A stretch of 48,542 nucleotides of DNA from Patescibacteria group bacterium (GCA_022709795.1 JAKLID010000003.1:1-48542), one strand, 5' to 3'. Shown: positions 16,471-25,483, counted from the stretch's first letter. Numbers and translations are program-made. The notes: generated by a model not told the origin, from the sequence alone.

Positions 16471-17598
16471 ATGGTTTTTAGAGAGATGGTAAATCCAGCG
16501 CATGAGGATTTCGATAATCAAATTGTAACAGAAGATGAATTACAAGAAGGCAAGGAAGCTGCGGGAGTTAAGGGTGAAAAACAAGCGACCGTGGAAAATA
16601 TTAAATTGGCTATCAAACGTAGAGATAAAAAATTGGAAAAACAAATGTTGGAAAAATTAAATAACTTTGGCGTTGAGAAGGGATCATGGCTGGATTATCT
16701 AAAATCGGCTGATAAACTCAGGAAGAGAGGCGTTAAAAATGGAGTAATATGTGAAGAAAGTTTGTTTGACGTTGCAATTAAAGGAAAAAATCAATTACGA
16801 GAAGCCAAAAACGAAGCAGGAGTTAAGAGTGAAAAACAAGCGATTATGGAGGGTATTAAACTTGCTGTTAAGCGCAAAGACAAACAATTGGAAGAAAAAA
16901 TGTTTGAAAGATTAAATAATTTGGAGATTAAAGAAGAAGAGCGGCAAGAGCTTTTAGAGTTAGTCCAAAATTTTAAAACGCAATATAAGCAAAATGACTC
17001 AAAAAGCGAAGAGGAGATGGAAGAGTGGGGGAGGGAAATAAGAGAGGCAATGTTACTAACTGCAAACGACCCACAAAAAGATCCTGCTACCAGAGCAGAG
17101 ATGTTTAGCAATGTGGGTGAAGTACAAAGAGCTCAAGAAACTTGGAGATCAATCGCAACCGATATGTTGGGTAAAGCGCAAAGCGACGGTATAATGAGAG
17201 ATTCGCATTTTTTTAAAAACATAGCACAAGTTTATGAGAAAGCTGGTGATAGAGAGCAGGCTAGGGAGTATTGGTTAAAGGCCGCTGAAAACATCGACAA
17301 AGAACTCGGTAGTGGCAATGATCATTTAAATTTTGAAGAATGCGCAAAATTATATGAAAAAGTAGGAGAAACACAGAAAGCTAAAGGAGCTTGGTTTAAA
17401 AAAGCCGAGTATCTTGTTAATCTAGGTGAAGATATATCTATGGGGCTGGCAGATGCCTATGCAAAAGCTGGCGAACTGGATAAAGCTAAAGGTGTTCTTT
17501 TGAAAGGAGCCCAGGCATTAGAAGAAAGTCCTTATTATAATAAGTTAGTTGCGGAATACTATGAACGGCTGGCTGATTTGGAATTGGGGATTTTGTAA
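16471..17598 (+). CDS. TPR-like helical protein with an internal duplication (unrecognised)
   Basis: A 375-residue, strongly charged cytoplasmic protein without signal or membrane segment. Two ~40-residue blocks are paralogous: around residues 27-70 (EAAGVKGEKQATVENIKLAI...) and 112-155 (EAGVKSEKQAIMEGIKLAV...). The C-terminal half (about 200-370) has helix pairs of TPR/Sel1 type: IAQVYEKAGDREQAREYWLKA, CAKLYEKVGETQKAKGAWFKKA, LADAYAKAGELDKAKGVLLKGA. It probably mediates protein contacts. It is A+T-richer than its neighbours. It ends one base before the uvrC stop, convergent, with no clear terminator between. Confidence 0.7.
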   Translation: MVFREMVNPAHEDFDNQIVTEDELQEGKEAAGVKGEKQATVENIKLAIKRRDKKLEKQMLEKLNNFGVEKGSWLDYLKSADKLRKRGVKNGVICEESLFDVAIKGKNQLREAKNEAGVKSEKQAIMEGIKLAVKRKDKQLEEKMFERLNNLEIKEEERQELLELVQNFKTQYKQNDSKSEEEMEEWGREIREAMLLTANDPQKDPATRAEMFSNVGEVQRAQETWRSIATDMLGKAQSDGIMRDSHFFKNIAQVYEKAGDREQAREYWLKAAENIDKELGSGNDHLNFEECAKLYEKVGETQKAKGAWFKKAEYLVNLGEDISMGLADAYAKAGELDKAKGVLLKGAQALEESPYYNKLVAEYYERLADLELGIL

Positions 17599-19008
17599 CT
17601 AAAATATTTTCCTTAATTTTTTTTGATAAGTAATGGCAAAGCGGTGGGCTTCGTCGCGAGCTTGAATAAGTAAAATTTCGTTGGCTTGAATAAAGTCAGC
17701 GATTTTTTTATTAGAGCGATCAAAAATAAATTCATTTTTATGGCGAGTAGGGCCTTTGGCCAGGCCGATGACGGGAATATTAGGCGAGAACGCGCCACGG
17801 CGCGTTCCTACGGGCACAAGATTTTGTGCCCCTACATTTTGCAAAATGTTTTTAATAGCATTAACTTGGGGAACGCCGCCATCAACAAGAATTAGATCTG
17901 GCAGGGGCCAATTATTATTAAATCTACGAGTAATAATTTCTTTAAGACAGTCAACATCACTTTGGCCAGAGATGGTTTTGATTTTAAATTTGCGATACTC
18001 TGATTTGACTGGACCGGATTGATTGAAAACGACCATGGAACCAACTTTGCCAGTACTGCCCAAGTTTGATATGTCATAGGCTTCAATGCGGTTAGAGCGG
18101 TAGGTTGGTAGGGCGGTAGGTTGGTAGGAATTATTAAATAAGTCTTTGTTTAATAGCGTGACGTCCTGGACGTGTTGGAGGGACTTGATTTGATTGCGCA
18201 GTCGGCCGGCTTCTTCAAAATTTTCTTGTTTAGAAGCCAGAAGCATTTGTTTTTTTAAATTTGTTAAAAGTATTTTTTTGTGGCCTTTTAAAAATTCAGT
18301 TAAAGGTTTGACGACTTTAGTTTTATAATCTTTCGGCGTAATTTCGCCAGTACAAACGCCAAGACACTGGCCCAATTGATAATCAAAGCAGGGTTTTGAT
18401 TTTTTACCTCCCCCTGCCCCCTCTTTGGTAAGGAAGGGAGGAGAACAGCGGGAAAGATAAAATAATTTGTGGAGGAGTTTGAGGGTTTCGCGAGTGTTTA
18501 AACGTGGGTAGGGGCCGAAGAGTTTTTTTCTGTCATCCTCGGGCGAGGAGCCCCGCCTGGTTTTCGTGGGACGACGAGACCCGGGGATCCAATTTTTTTC
18601 TTTTTGTTTTTTTGTCTGGATTCCCGCCTTCGCGGGAATGACAGAAATCTCGTGTTGGCGTATGGCAATTAGCCGGGGAAACTGATCGTTGGTAATCGCT
18701 AAGTAATTCCAACTTTTGTCATCTTTCCAATCGACATTATATTTAGGGCGGAATTTTTTGATGTATTGACCTTCCAAAATAATGGCTTCAAGTACAGAGT
18801 CGGTTTTGATTGTTTTGATTTTAATAACTTCATCAATCATCGATTCAATCGGCCGGAAACTTTTTTGATTGCCGGTAAAATAACTTTTAACTCGATTTTT
18901 TAGAGAAGTCGCTTTGCCAACATAAATCAGCTCACGGCGTGAGTTGTAAAAGAGATAAATGCCGGGGGAATTTGGTAGGGATTTGAGTTGTTTAGTAATG
19001 GTCGGCAT
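17599..19008 (-). CDS. uvrC: UvrABC excinuclease subunit C, shortened and carrying in-frame repeat insertions
   Basis: A 469-residue incision nuclease of nucleotide excision repair. The GIY-YIG domain is at residues about 14-90 (GIYLFYNSRRELIYVGKA), the Cys region QLGQCLGVC about 210-220, the UVR motif FEEAGRLRNQIKSLQ about 265-280, and the RNase-H-like nuclease domain follows (EAYDISN, LILVDGG, IPVIGLAKG). The sequence stops after RDEAHRFAITYQKK, so the C-terminal helix-hairpin-helix repeats of the ~600-residue family are missing. Four stretches absent from normal UvrC match palindromic or word repeats: about 122-159, 190-200 (PPFLTKEGAGGG), around 300 (YQPTALPTYRS) and 391-407. All are in frame, so the gene is probably functional. 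Confidence 0.92.
   Translation of the reverse strand: MPTITKQLKSLPNSPGIYLFYNSRRELIYVGKATSLKNRVKSYFTGNQKSFRPIESMIDEVIKIKTIKTDSVLEAIILEGQYIKKFRPKYNVDWKDDKSWNYLAITNDQFPRLIAIRQHEISVIPAKAGIQTKKQKEKNWIPGSRRPTKTRRGSSPEDDRKKLFGPYPRLNTRETLKLLHKLFYLSRCSPPFLTKEGAGGGKKSKPCFDYQLGQCLGVCTGEITPKDYKTKVVKPLTEFLKGHKKILLTNLKKQMLLASKQENFEEAGRLRNQIKSLQHVQDVTLLNKDLFNNSYQPTALPTYRSNRIEAYDISNLGSTGKVGSMVVFNQSGPVKSEYRKFKIKTISGQSDVDCLKEIITRRFNNNWPLPDLILVDGGVPQVNAIKNILQNVGAQNLVPVGTRRGAFSPNIPVIGLAKGPTRHKNEFIFDRSNKKIADFIQANEILLIQARDEAHRFAITYQKKLRKIF
17788..17835. repeat. Two adjacent palindromes inside uvrC
   Basis: GAACGCGCC-AC-GGCGCGTTC (17788-17807), then CTAC and GGGCACAA...TTGTGCCC (17812-17831), CCTAC. It is translated in frame as about 16 residues before IPVIGLAKG. 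Confidence 0.85.
18531..18643. repeat. Composite palindromic element (TGTCAT...ATGACA), copy 1, inside uvrC
   Basis: 113 bases bounded by TGTCAT and ATGACA. It has a left part TGTCATCCTCGGGCGAGG, a T-rich centre (TTTTTGTTTTTTTGTCTGGA) and a right hairpin TTCCCGCCTTCGCGGGAA. In the uvrC frame it yields VIPAKAGIQ and about 28 more residues. The second copy is at 21822. Confidence 0.85.
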
Positions 19009-19020
19009 GTTTTATTTTTA

Positions 19021-19095
19021 ATACAAATTACAAATATTTTACAAATATACAAATTTTTTTTATTTGTATATTTGTATTGATTAGTAATTCGTATT
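19021..19095. repeat. AT-rich long palindrome, copy 1
   Basis: TACAAATTACAAATATTT...ACAAATATACAAAT on the left is answered by ATTTGTATATTTGTATTGAT...AATTCGTATTA on the right. It fills the uvrA-uvrC gap and overlaps the uvrA stop. Copy 2 precedes ruvX at 46320. Confidence 0.75.
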
Positions 19096-21778
19096 AATTT
19101 AAAATTTTTCGGAGATATTCTCCGGTGTGAGAAAATTTGTATTGGGCAATTTGTTCTGGCGTGCCGGCAAAAACAAGCTCGCCACCTTGGTCACCACCTT
19201 CGGGGCCAAGATCAATAATCCAATCAGCGCATTTGATTAAATCCAAATTATGTTCAATGACTAAAACAGTGTTACCCTGATCAACGAGTTTTTGTAAAAC
19301 CAAAATTAATTTTTTAACATCATCATAATGCAGGCCGGTGGTGGGCTCATCTAGCAAATACAAAGTTTTGGTGGTGTTTCTTTTGGCCAGTTCTTTGGAT
19401 AATTTTATTCTTTGCGCTTCGCCGCCAGAAAGAGTAGTGGCTGATTGACCAAGAGTCAGATAATCTAGACCGACTTCGTTCAAGACTTTTAATTTGTCGT
19501 AAATATAGGGAATGTCTTTAAAAAATTTTTCGGCTTCAGAGATGGTCATACTTAAGATATCATAAATATTTTTATTTTTATAATGAATAGCTAAGGTTTC
19601 TTTATTAAATCTTTGGCCTTTGCAAGCATCACAGATAATTTCTACGCTGGGCAAAAAATGCATTTCAATTTCTAAAGTGCCCCGGCCTTGACATTTTTCA
19701 CACCTGCCCCCTTCAACATTAAAACTAAAACGACCGGGGCCATAGCCCTTCATTTTGGCTTCTGGAGTCATAGCAAAAAGAATTCTGATTTCGTCAAAAG
19801 CTTTGGTGTAGGTGGCGGGATTGCTGCGCGGAGTGCGGCCAATGGGGGACTGATCAATCTCAATGATTTTATCAATATATTCAGTATTAGTAATTGATTT
19901 GTGTTTGCCCACGTGATATTTGGTATGATTGAGTTTATTATTTATGGAGCGATAAATGATTGATTCCATCAGAGTGGATTTGCCAGAACCAGAGACGCCG
20001 GTCAAACAAACAAAGCGACGAAGCGGAATTTCCACGTTAATATTTTTTAAATTATTTTCACTGGCGCCAGTGATTTTTATTTTGGGTGTGGCGGAATCAA
20101 TCTTACGGCGTTTGTCTGGCAGGGGAATAGTGATTTCACGGCGCAGGTATTGGCCGGTCAAGGATATTTTTGGATCACCCAGAGTTTGAGCCAATTTATC
20201 ATGGGATCCTTCACCCCGTAAGTTTGCGGGGTTCAGGATAAATTGGGTTTCACCTGAAAAAATGATATTGCCACCGTTGACGCCAGCGCCAGGACCAATA
20301 TCCACAATCCAATCACTCATGAGAATCGTATCTTCGTCATGTTCCACGACAATAATAGTATTGCCGATGTCCGCTAGATTGCGCAAGGTATTAACTAATT
20401 TTTCATTATCTCTCTGGTGCAGGCCAATAGTTGGTTCGTCTAAAACATAAAGTGCACCGACCAGCCGAGTGCCGACTTGCGAAGCCAGACGAATTCTCTG
20501 GGCTTCACCGCCAGAGAGCGTGCCAGCTTTACGGTTCAAACTAATATAGTGTAAACCAACATCTAGCATAAATTGCAATCGATTGCGGATTTCATTTAAA
20601 ACTACCCCAGCGATTTCTTGGTCGCGCTCAGAAATTTTGGCTTCAATTTGATCAAGAGATTTTTGGGCGTTGCCAATAGTTTCATTGGTAAAATCCCAGA
20701 TATTTTTATTATTGATTTTTACAGACAAAGCATCGTCGTTTAATCTTTTGCCAGCGCATTTTGGACAAGGATTTTCGGAAAAAAGTCCGTCAGTGCCAAG
20801 ACCAGTGCAATAATCGCAATAACCGTAGGGGCTATTGAAGGAAAATAGACGTGGTTCAATTTCGGGAAAACTGTAACCATCTTTGGGGCAGGAATATTCG
20901 GTGGAAAAAATTTGTTCAGTTAAATTTGGGTAGATGATGGCACATAAGCCGTTGGAAAGATCAATAGCCGTTTCAATCGCTTCATTTAGCCGACGATTAA
21001 ATTCTTGGCCTGCTTCGTTGTTTGTAGGGGCGATCCTTGTGGTCGTACTGCCTGTGATTTCTTGGGCAGGGACAAGCCCTGCCCCTACTTTAGTTGGTAT
21101 TTTATCCACGACGACCTCTATTGTGTGTTTAAAATTTTTCTTTAAAATAATGCGGTTACGCAAAGATTTTATTTTGCCGTCAACACGGACTTCCAAGAAA
21201 CCAGAATTATAAAAATCATAAAGCATTTGATAATATTCGCCTTTGCGACCACGGATGACAGGCGAGAGAATTAATAATTCATTTGTCTGGGCCGTTTTTA
21301 TTTTCTTTTTGTGGGCAGGGACAAGCCCTGCCCCTACGATATTTTTAATATTTTTATGAATCTGCGTTACCATTTCATCAGTGGTCATTTTGGAAAGTTT
21401 GGTGCCACATAAGGGACAGTGTGGTTCGCCAATGCGCGCGTAGAGAACACGCAGATAATCATAAATTTCCGTGATAGTAGCCACGGTAGAACGGGGATTG
21501 GCGCTATGAGCTTTTTGATCAATAGAGATGGCAGGCGAGAGTCCATCAATTTCATCCACATCTGGTTTTTGCATACCGCCTAAAAATTGGCGGGCATAGG
21601 CGGAAAGAGATTCAATATATCTTCTTTGGCCTTCAGCAAAAATGGTATCAAAAGCCAGACTGGATTTGCCAGAGCCAGAAAGACCAGTGAAGACGATCAT
21701 TTTATTGCGCGGAAGTTCAAGAGAAATATTTTTGAGATTATGTTCTCTGGCACCGCGGATAATTATTTTTTCTTGCAT
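19094..21778 (-). CDS. uvrA: UvrABC excinuclease subunit A, with in-frame repeat insertions
   Basis: An 894-residue damage-recognition ATPase of nucleotide excision repair. Two ABC modules are seen: Walker [15 protein letters not shown] (about residue 31) and [14 protein letters not shown]; signatures LSGGEAQRI twice; Walker [13 protein letters not shown] and [12 protein letters not shown]. Zinc-binding Cys pairs are CPLCG, CDYC...CPKC and CEKC...CDAC. Residues about 147-155 and 230-238 both read VGAGLVPA, coming from two copies of one palindrome; residues about 240-253 come from a third, degenerate repeat; and NPANLRGEG near residue 517 comes from another hairpin. These lie outside the ATPase motifs, in variable regions. 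It is on the same strand as uvrB and uvrC. Confidence 0.96.
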   Translation of the reverse strand: MQEKIIIRGAREHNLKNISLELPRNKMIVFTGLSGSGKSSLAFDTIFAEGQRRYIESLSAYARQFLGGMQKPDVDEIDGLSPAISIDQKAHSANPRSTVATITEIYDYLRVLYARIGEPHCPLCGTKLSKMTTDEMVTQIHKNIKNIVGAGLVPAHKKKIKTAQTNELLILSPVIRGRKGEYYQMLYDFYNSGFLEVRVDGKIKSLRNRIILKKNFKHTIEVVVDKIPTKVGAGLVPAQEITGSTTTRIAPTNNEAGQEFNRRLNEAIETAIDLSNGLCAIIYPNLTEQIFSTEYSCPKDGYSFPEIEPRLFSFNSPYGYCDYCTGLGTDGLFSENPCPKCAGKRLNDDALSVKINNKNIWDFTNETIGNAQKSLDQIEAKISERDQEIAGVVLNEIRNRLQFMLDVGLHYISLNRKAGTLSGGEAQRIRLASQVGTRLVGALYVLDEPTIGLHQRDNEKLVNTLRNLADIGNTIIVVEHDEDTILMSDWIVDIGPGAGVNGGNIIFSGETQFILNPANLRGEGSHDKLAQTLGDPKISLTGQYLRREITIPLPDKRRKIDSATPKIKITGASENNLKNINVEIPLRRFVCLTGVSGSGKSTLMESIIYRSINNKLNHTKYHVGKHKSITNTEYIDKIIEIDQSPIGRTPRSNPATYTKAFDEIRILFAMTPEAKMKGYGPGRFSFNVEGGRCEKCQGRGTLEIEMHFLPSVEIICDACKGQRFNKETLAIHYKNKNIYDILSMTISEAEKFFKDIPYIYDKLKVLNEVGLDYLTLGQSATTLSGGEAQRIKLSKELAKRNTTKTLYLLDEPTTGLHYDDVKKLILVLQKLVDQGNTVLVIEHNLDLIKCADWIIDLGPEGGDQGGELVFAGTPEQIAQYKFSHTGEYLRKILN
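20213..20232. repeat. Small hairpin inside uvrA
   Basis: ACCCCG-TAAGTTTG-CGGGGT, translated on the minus strand as part of NPANLRGEG. UvrA proteins normally have a short loop here before SLTGQYL. Confidence 0.6.
21064..21088. repeat. GGGCAGGG palindrome inside uvrA, copy 1
   Basis: GGGCAGGG-ACAAG-CCCTGCCC then CTAC: a perfect 8-bp stem. On the minus strand it encodes VGAGLVPA. Confidence 0.9.
21313..21337. repeat. GGGCAGGG palindrome inside uvrA, copy 2
   Basis: Identical over 25 bases to 21064-21088 and in the same frame and orientation. Again it encodes VGAGLVPA. Confidence 0.9.
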
Positions 21779-21821
21779 AGATTTTTATTAAAGCATGAAA
21801 GCATAAAAACATTAAAGCAAC

Positions 21822-21936
21822 TGTCATCCTCGGGCGAGGAGGCACTGCGACGAGAACCGGGGATCTATTTTTTTGTTTTTTTGTCTGGATCCCCGGGTCG
21901 ACCCCGAAGATACAGCGGGGTCGCCCGAGGATGACA
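21822..21936. repeat. Composite palindromic element (TGTCAT...ATGACA), copy 2, intergenic
   Basis: 115 bases with perfect 16-base inverted ends, TGTCATCCTCGGGCGA and TCGCCCGAGGATGACA. It shares the T-rich centre and GTCTGGAT with the uvrC copy. It lies 43 bases upstream of the uvrA start. The remaining gap to 22060 holds word repeats (AAAGCATGAAAGCATAAAAAC) and nothing I recognise as a gene. Confidence 0.85.
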
Positions 21937-22059
21937 ATGGGAGACACGGGAATGAGATAGTAAGCTTATTAATACGTAAATACCGCCCTAAGTGGAGATA
22001 TAGGGGGTGGGTAAAACGATTTGATCGTGGATTAATTATAGGTTTAAAGGCTAAGAGTG

Positions 22060-22113
22060 TCAATTCTTTTTCTTTAATTCCCTGATTTCATCGCGAAGAA
22101 TTGTAGCGAGTTC
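22060..22113 (-). pseudogene. Second, detached 3' end of uvrB
   Basis: Read on the minus strand it encodes ELATILRDEIRELKKKN and a stop: a textbook UvrB C-terminus. The last 30 bases (22084-22113) repeat exactly within the active gene at 22172-22204. It is separated from the present uvrB stop by a palindrome remnant. Confidence 0.75.
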
Positions 22114-22140
22114 ACCCAGTCATTCGACCGGGCAGGAATT
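22114..22140. repeat. Palindrome remnant between the two uvrB ends
   Basis: ACCCAGTCATTCGACCGGGC plus CAGGAATT. It is a shortened version of the double hairpin in the tRNA relic (13871). Confidence 0.65.
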
Positions 22141-24390
22141 CTAAATTTTATTTTGGGATTTTTTGAGTTCTTTGATTTCATCGCGAAGAATTGTAGCGAG
22201 TTCAAACTCTAAATTTTTCGCCGCTCGCTTCATCTGTTGCTCTTTATCTTTAATAATTTCAACAATGGGGCGTTTATCGCCAAGTAAATCTAATTTTAGA
22301 ATTTCATTTTTATTAGTGGCACCTTGTTTTTTATTTGTGGCATTTCGTGGTTTAATACCAAATTCGGCTAGAATATTTTTGATATTTTTTTCAATAGTCT
22401 TGGGAGTGATACCGTGTTTTTTATTATATTCTAATTGGATTTTACGACGACGATCAGTTTCTTTGACAGCTTGCTTGATAGAATTGGTGATGGTATCCGC
22501 GTAAAGAATTACTTGGCCATTGACATTTCTGGCGGCGCGGCCAATGGTTTGAATTAAAGAAGTTTCATTACGCAAGAAGCCTTCTTTGTCCGCATCTAAA
22601 ATGGCCACAAGAGAAACTTCGGGAATATCTAAGCCTTCACGAAGTAGATTGACGCCGACAATGACATCAATTTTGCCCAATCTTAAATCAGTAATAGTTT
22701 GAATACGATCGAGAGTTTCCACGTCACTATGCAAATATTTAACTTTTATTTTCTTTCTTTCTAAATATTCAGTCAGATCTTCAGCCATACGCTTGGTCAG
22801 CGTGGTGACGAGAACTCGTTCTTTGTTTTTAATGCGTTCGTCAATGCGGATGAGGAGATCTTCGATTTGGGATTTAGCTCCCACCACCCCGGCCTCGCCC
22901 TGACGGGACTCGGCCACCCCTCCTCGGGCAGGAGGGGAAACTATTGGTCGAATAATAACTTCTGGATCAACAAGGCCAGTTGGACGGACGATTTGTTCCA
23001 CAATTTGTTCGCTCTCGCGGATTTCATCTTCGGCTGGAGTGGCAGACATATAAATAATTTGATCAATCTTTTTGGCGAATTCATAGGCTTTGAGTGGACG
23101 GTTGTCGCGAGCTGATGGCAGGCGAAAACCATGTTCTACGAGGTTATCTTTTCTGGCCTTGTCGCCATTATACATGCCGCGGATTTGGGGGAGGGTGACA
23201 TGACTTTCATCTATTATGGTTAAAAATTGGGAAGGCGCGTTGGACACGGGATCCCTCGGCTCCGCTCCGCTATGCTCGGGATAAACTTGGTTGGATTGCG
23301 GGAGGGTGACATGAGATTCGTCGATGATGGTGAGAAATTTGGTAGATTCATGATACCCCTTCGTCCCCGCAGTAGCGGGGCCACTTCCCCTTACCAGGGG
23401 AGGATTATTAAATTGAAAGTAATCTAAAAGCGTAAAGGGCGGTTCGCCGGCAGAGCGATTTTCAAAATGGCGGGAATAGTTTTCAATGCCATTACAATAG
23501 CCAATATTTTTGATCATTTCCAAATCATAACGGGTGCGGCGTTTTAATCTTTCATACTCTAAAATTTTATTTTTCTTTTTAAAATATTTTAATTGCTCTT
23601 TAAGTTCAATATTGATCGATTTAAAAGCGCGTGCGCGAGCCTCTTCATTGGCCACATAATGTTTGGCTGGGAAAATCCAAATATCAGGCAATTCGTTTTT
23701 AATTTTTCTAGTAAGGGGATCAAGTGATTCAATTAATTCAATTTTGGTACTAATAATTAAACGATAAATAATTTCTTCATTGACCGGCATGATTTCTAAA
23801 GTTTGACCGCGGAGACGAAATTGACCGCGGCGGAGATCAGCATTGGTGCGTTCAAATTGCATGCTGATTAATTGTTGAGTTAATTCTTCACGGTTTAAAT
23901 TTTGATTTTGTTGAAGATGCAAAACAATACTTTCATATTCTTCTGGCGAGCCCAAACCATAAATAGCCGAAACTGAAGCCACAATAATGACATCACGCCT
24001 CGTCATTAAGGCTTGAGTGCAAGCGTGGCGCAGGCGGTCAATCTCTTCATTGATCTGTGCCTCTTTTTCAATATAGGTATCAGTGTGTGGCAGATAGGCT
24101 TCGGGTTGATAATAATCATAATAACTAACAAAATATTCTACAGCGTTATGCGGAAAGAATTCACGAAATTCTTGGCAGAGCTGGGCGGCTAAGGTTTTAT
24201 TGTGAGAAATAACTAGAGTGGGTAGTTGGACCTGCTCAATGACATTGGCTATGGTGAAAGTTTTACCAGAACCAGTGACGCCCAGCAAGGTTTGTTTTTT
24301 TAGGCCACCTTTAAGACCGGCCATTAATTTTTTAATCGCTTGAGGCTGATCGCCGGAGGGTTTGAATTTTGATTGAAGGTGGAAGTTCAT
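22141..24390 (-). CDS. uvrB: UvrABC excinuclease subunit B, enlarged by in-frame insertions and an internal duplication
   Basis: A 749-residue DNA helicase-like subunit (family about 660-680). ATG 24390 gives the standard start FHLQSKFKPSGDQPQAIKKL; upstream in-frame codons are repeat DNA. Visible: Walker A GVTGSGKT, the beta-hairpin region YFVSYYDYYQPEAYLP, IDESHVT (Walker B), motifs VLVTTLTKRMAEDL and GVNLLREGLDIPEVSLVAILDADKEGF, QTIGRAARN, and the C-terminal UVR domain. FLTIIDESHVTLPQ occurs twice (residues about 352-365 and 389-402), separated by 23 residues of repeat origin; NNPPLVRGSGPATAG before the first copy and about 20 residues near 485-503 (PPARGGVAESRQGEAGVV) are also repeat-derived. 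How the protein folds with two Walker B motifs is not clear. Confidence 0.94.
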   Translation of the reverse strand: MNFHLQSKFKPSGDQPQAIKKLMAGLKGGLKKQTLLGVTGSGKTFTIANVIEQVQLPTLVISHNKTLAAQLCQEFREFFPHNAVEYFVSYYDYYQPEAYLPHTDTYIEKEAQINEEIDRLRHACTQALMTRRDVIIVASVSAIYGLGSPEEYESIVLHLQQNQNLNREELTQQLISMQFERTNADLRRGQFRLRGQTLEIMPVNEEIIYRLIISTKIELIESLDPLTRKIKNELPDIWIFPAKHYVANEEARARAFKSINIELKEQLKYFKKKNKILEYERLKRRTRYDLEMIKNIGYCNGIENYSRHFENRSAGEPPFTLLDYFQFNNPPLVRGSGPATAGTKGYHESTKFLTIIDESHVTLPQSNQVYPEHSGAEPRDPVSNAPSQFLTIIDESHVTLPQIRGMYNGDKARKDNLVEHGFRLPSARDNRPLKAYEFAKKIDQIIYMSATPAEDEIRESEQIVEQIVRPTGLVDPEVIIRPIVSPPARGGVAESRQGEAGVVGAKSQIEDLLIRIDERIKNKERVLVTTLTKRMAEDLTEYLERKKIKVKYLHSDVETLDRIQTITDLRLGKIDVIVGVNLLREGLDIPEVSLVAILDADKEGFLRNETSLIQTIGRAARNVNGQVILYADTITNSIKQAVKETDRRRKIQLEYNKKHGITPKTIEKNIKNILAEFGIKPRNATNKKQGATNKNEILKLDLLGDKRPIVEIIKDKEQQMKRAAKNLEFELATILRDEIKELKKSQNKI
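22880..22938. repeat. CCCACCACCCC arm inside uvrB
   Basis: CCCACCACCCCGGCC through GGCCACCCCTCCTCGGGCAGGAGGGG. It is related to the right arm of the element at 24529-24582. It is translated in frame within uvrB. Confidence 0.75.
23185..23337. repeat. Diverged duplication of 42 bases flanking a palindromic insert in uvrB
   Basis: 23185-23226 and 23296-23337 encode the same 14 residues but differ at 8 of 42 bases, all synonymous. The 69 bases between contain a CGGGATCCCTCGGCTCCGC...GCTCGGGAT palindromic repeat. Confidence 0.9.
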
Positions 24391-24442
24391 AAGTTCTATT
24401 AGTATAGCGCGTGAGAGAAGGTTTTTCAAGATTTTATATTTT

Positions 24443-24582
24443 CCCCGCCTCATTGAGGAGGGGGTAGGGGGTGGTGGGAGATTGACAGTAATTTTATTGT
24501 TATATAAAAAGTTTACTAGTACCACTATCCCACCACCCCGCCTCGCTCAATCGGCGGGCCACCCCTCCTTAGAAAGGAGGGG
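24443..24582. repeat. MITE-like element with G/C-rich hairpin arms, copy A
   Basis: Left arm CCCCGCCTCATTGAGGAGGG through GGGGGTGGTGGGA, an AT-rich centre of about 49 bases, right arm TCCCACCACCCCGCC through CCCCTCCTTAGAAAGGAGGGG. The inner ends are inverted copies (GGGGTGGTGGGA / TCCCACCACCCC). It lies just upstream of uvrB. The rest of the gap to the SIMPL gene holds only AT-rich DNA with a TATAAT at 24654. Confidence 0.7.
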
Positions 24583-24721
24583 AAAGAACGCTGACTCGGG
24601 AAGATGGCGGTAGAGGTTTTGACTAAAAAGGCCAGAAAAGATATACTTAAGCATATAATAAACAAGGAGAATTAATTAAAATTCAGTCCCCCAGAGGGAG
24701 ATTGGATTAAAAAGGAAACAT

Positions 24722-25483
24722 ATGGAAATTTTGAATCAAGAGCAAGCGCACAAGCCAATGATGTGGTTTAAGGTCTTGGCATTGCTGTGCGTGACCGCGA
24801 TCGTGATCGTGTCCGTAGTAATGGCTTTGCGTAAAAATGATTTTAATAATCAGTTTTCGGTGTCAGCCACGGGGCGGGTTTATGCCAAGCCAGATATCGC
24901 CAACTTGACTGTCGGTCTCAAAACTGAGGCCAAGCCAACCGCAGCCGCGGCGGTGAAAGAAAATACAGACAAAATGAATGGCGTGATAGCGGCTTTGAAA
25001 GGATTGGGGATTGAAGAAAAAGATATCAAGACCACGAATTATAATTTGAACCCGGTTTATAGCTGGACAGAAAAATCTGGGCAAATATTAAAAGGCTATG
25101 AGGTAAGTCAGAACGTGGAGGTGAAAATTCGTGATCTGGACAAGATTGGCGACGCGATTGCCAAGACCACGGAGAAAGGCGCCAACCAAGTGGGTAATGT
25201 TTCCTTTACCATTGACGACGAGTTTGAATTGAAGAATCAGGCCAGAGAGGAAGCGATTAAAAAAGCCAAAGAGAAAGCAGGCGATATCGTAGCGGCCACT
25301 GGCATGAGGCTCGGTAAAATCGTGAATGTTTATGAGAATCAGGTGACGGTGCCGACGTATGTCAATTATTCCAAAGACATGGCTTATGGTATGGGCGGCG
25401 GTGGCGAGATAGCTTCACCTGAGATTCAAACTGGCCAGAATGAAGTGGTGGTGGAAGCGACGGTGGTGTGGGAGGTGAAGTAA
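24722..25483 (+). CDS. SIMPL (DUF541/YggE-like) membrane-anchored protein
   Basis: A 253-residue protein with one N-terminal transmembrane helix (about residues 16-36, VLALLCVTAIVIVSVVMAL) and an outer SIMPL domain: FSVSATGRVYAKPDIANLTVGLKTEAK at its start, and TNYNLNPVYSW, GYEVSQNVEVKIRDL, ARE(E)AIKKAKEKAGDIVAATG further on, the classic order for this family. AGGAAA lies seven bases before the ATG. Family members are linked to envelope stress and oxidative damage in other bacteria, but the biochemical role is unknown. The Gly/Met-rich YGMGGGGE loop near the end is typical. Confidence 0.9.
   Translation: MEILNQEQAHKPMMWFKVLALLCVTAIVIVSVVMALRKNDFNNQFSVSATGRVYAKPDIANLTVGLKTEAKPTAAAAVKENTDKMNGVIAALKGLGIEEKDIKTTNYNLNPVYSWTEKSGQILKGYEVSQNVEVKIRDLDKIGDAIAKTTEKGANQVGNVSFTIDDEFELKNQAREEAIKKAKEKAGDIVAATGMRLGKIVNVYENQVTVPTYVNYSKDMAYGMGGGGEIASPEIQTGQNEVVVEATVVWEVK

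Noticed and set aside
17599-19008. uvrC as a pseudogene because it is short and full of odd segments
   Set aside because: The frame is open throughout, the GIY-YIG, UVR and nuclease segments are present in order, and every insertion preserves the frame.
24391-24525. A longer N-terminus for UvrB (45 more codons in frame)
   Set aside because: The extra codons are the left arm of the MITE-like element (Pro-rich, PPPPTPSS); the family starts at MNFHLQSKFKPSGDQP.
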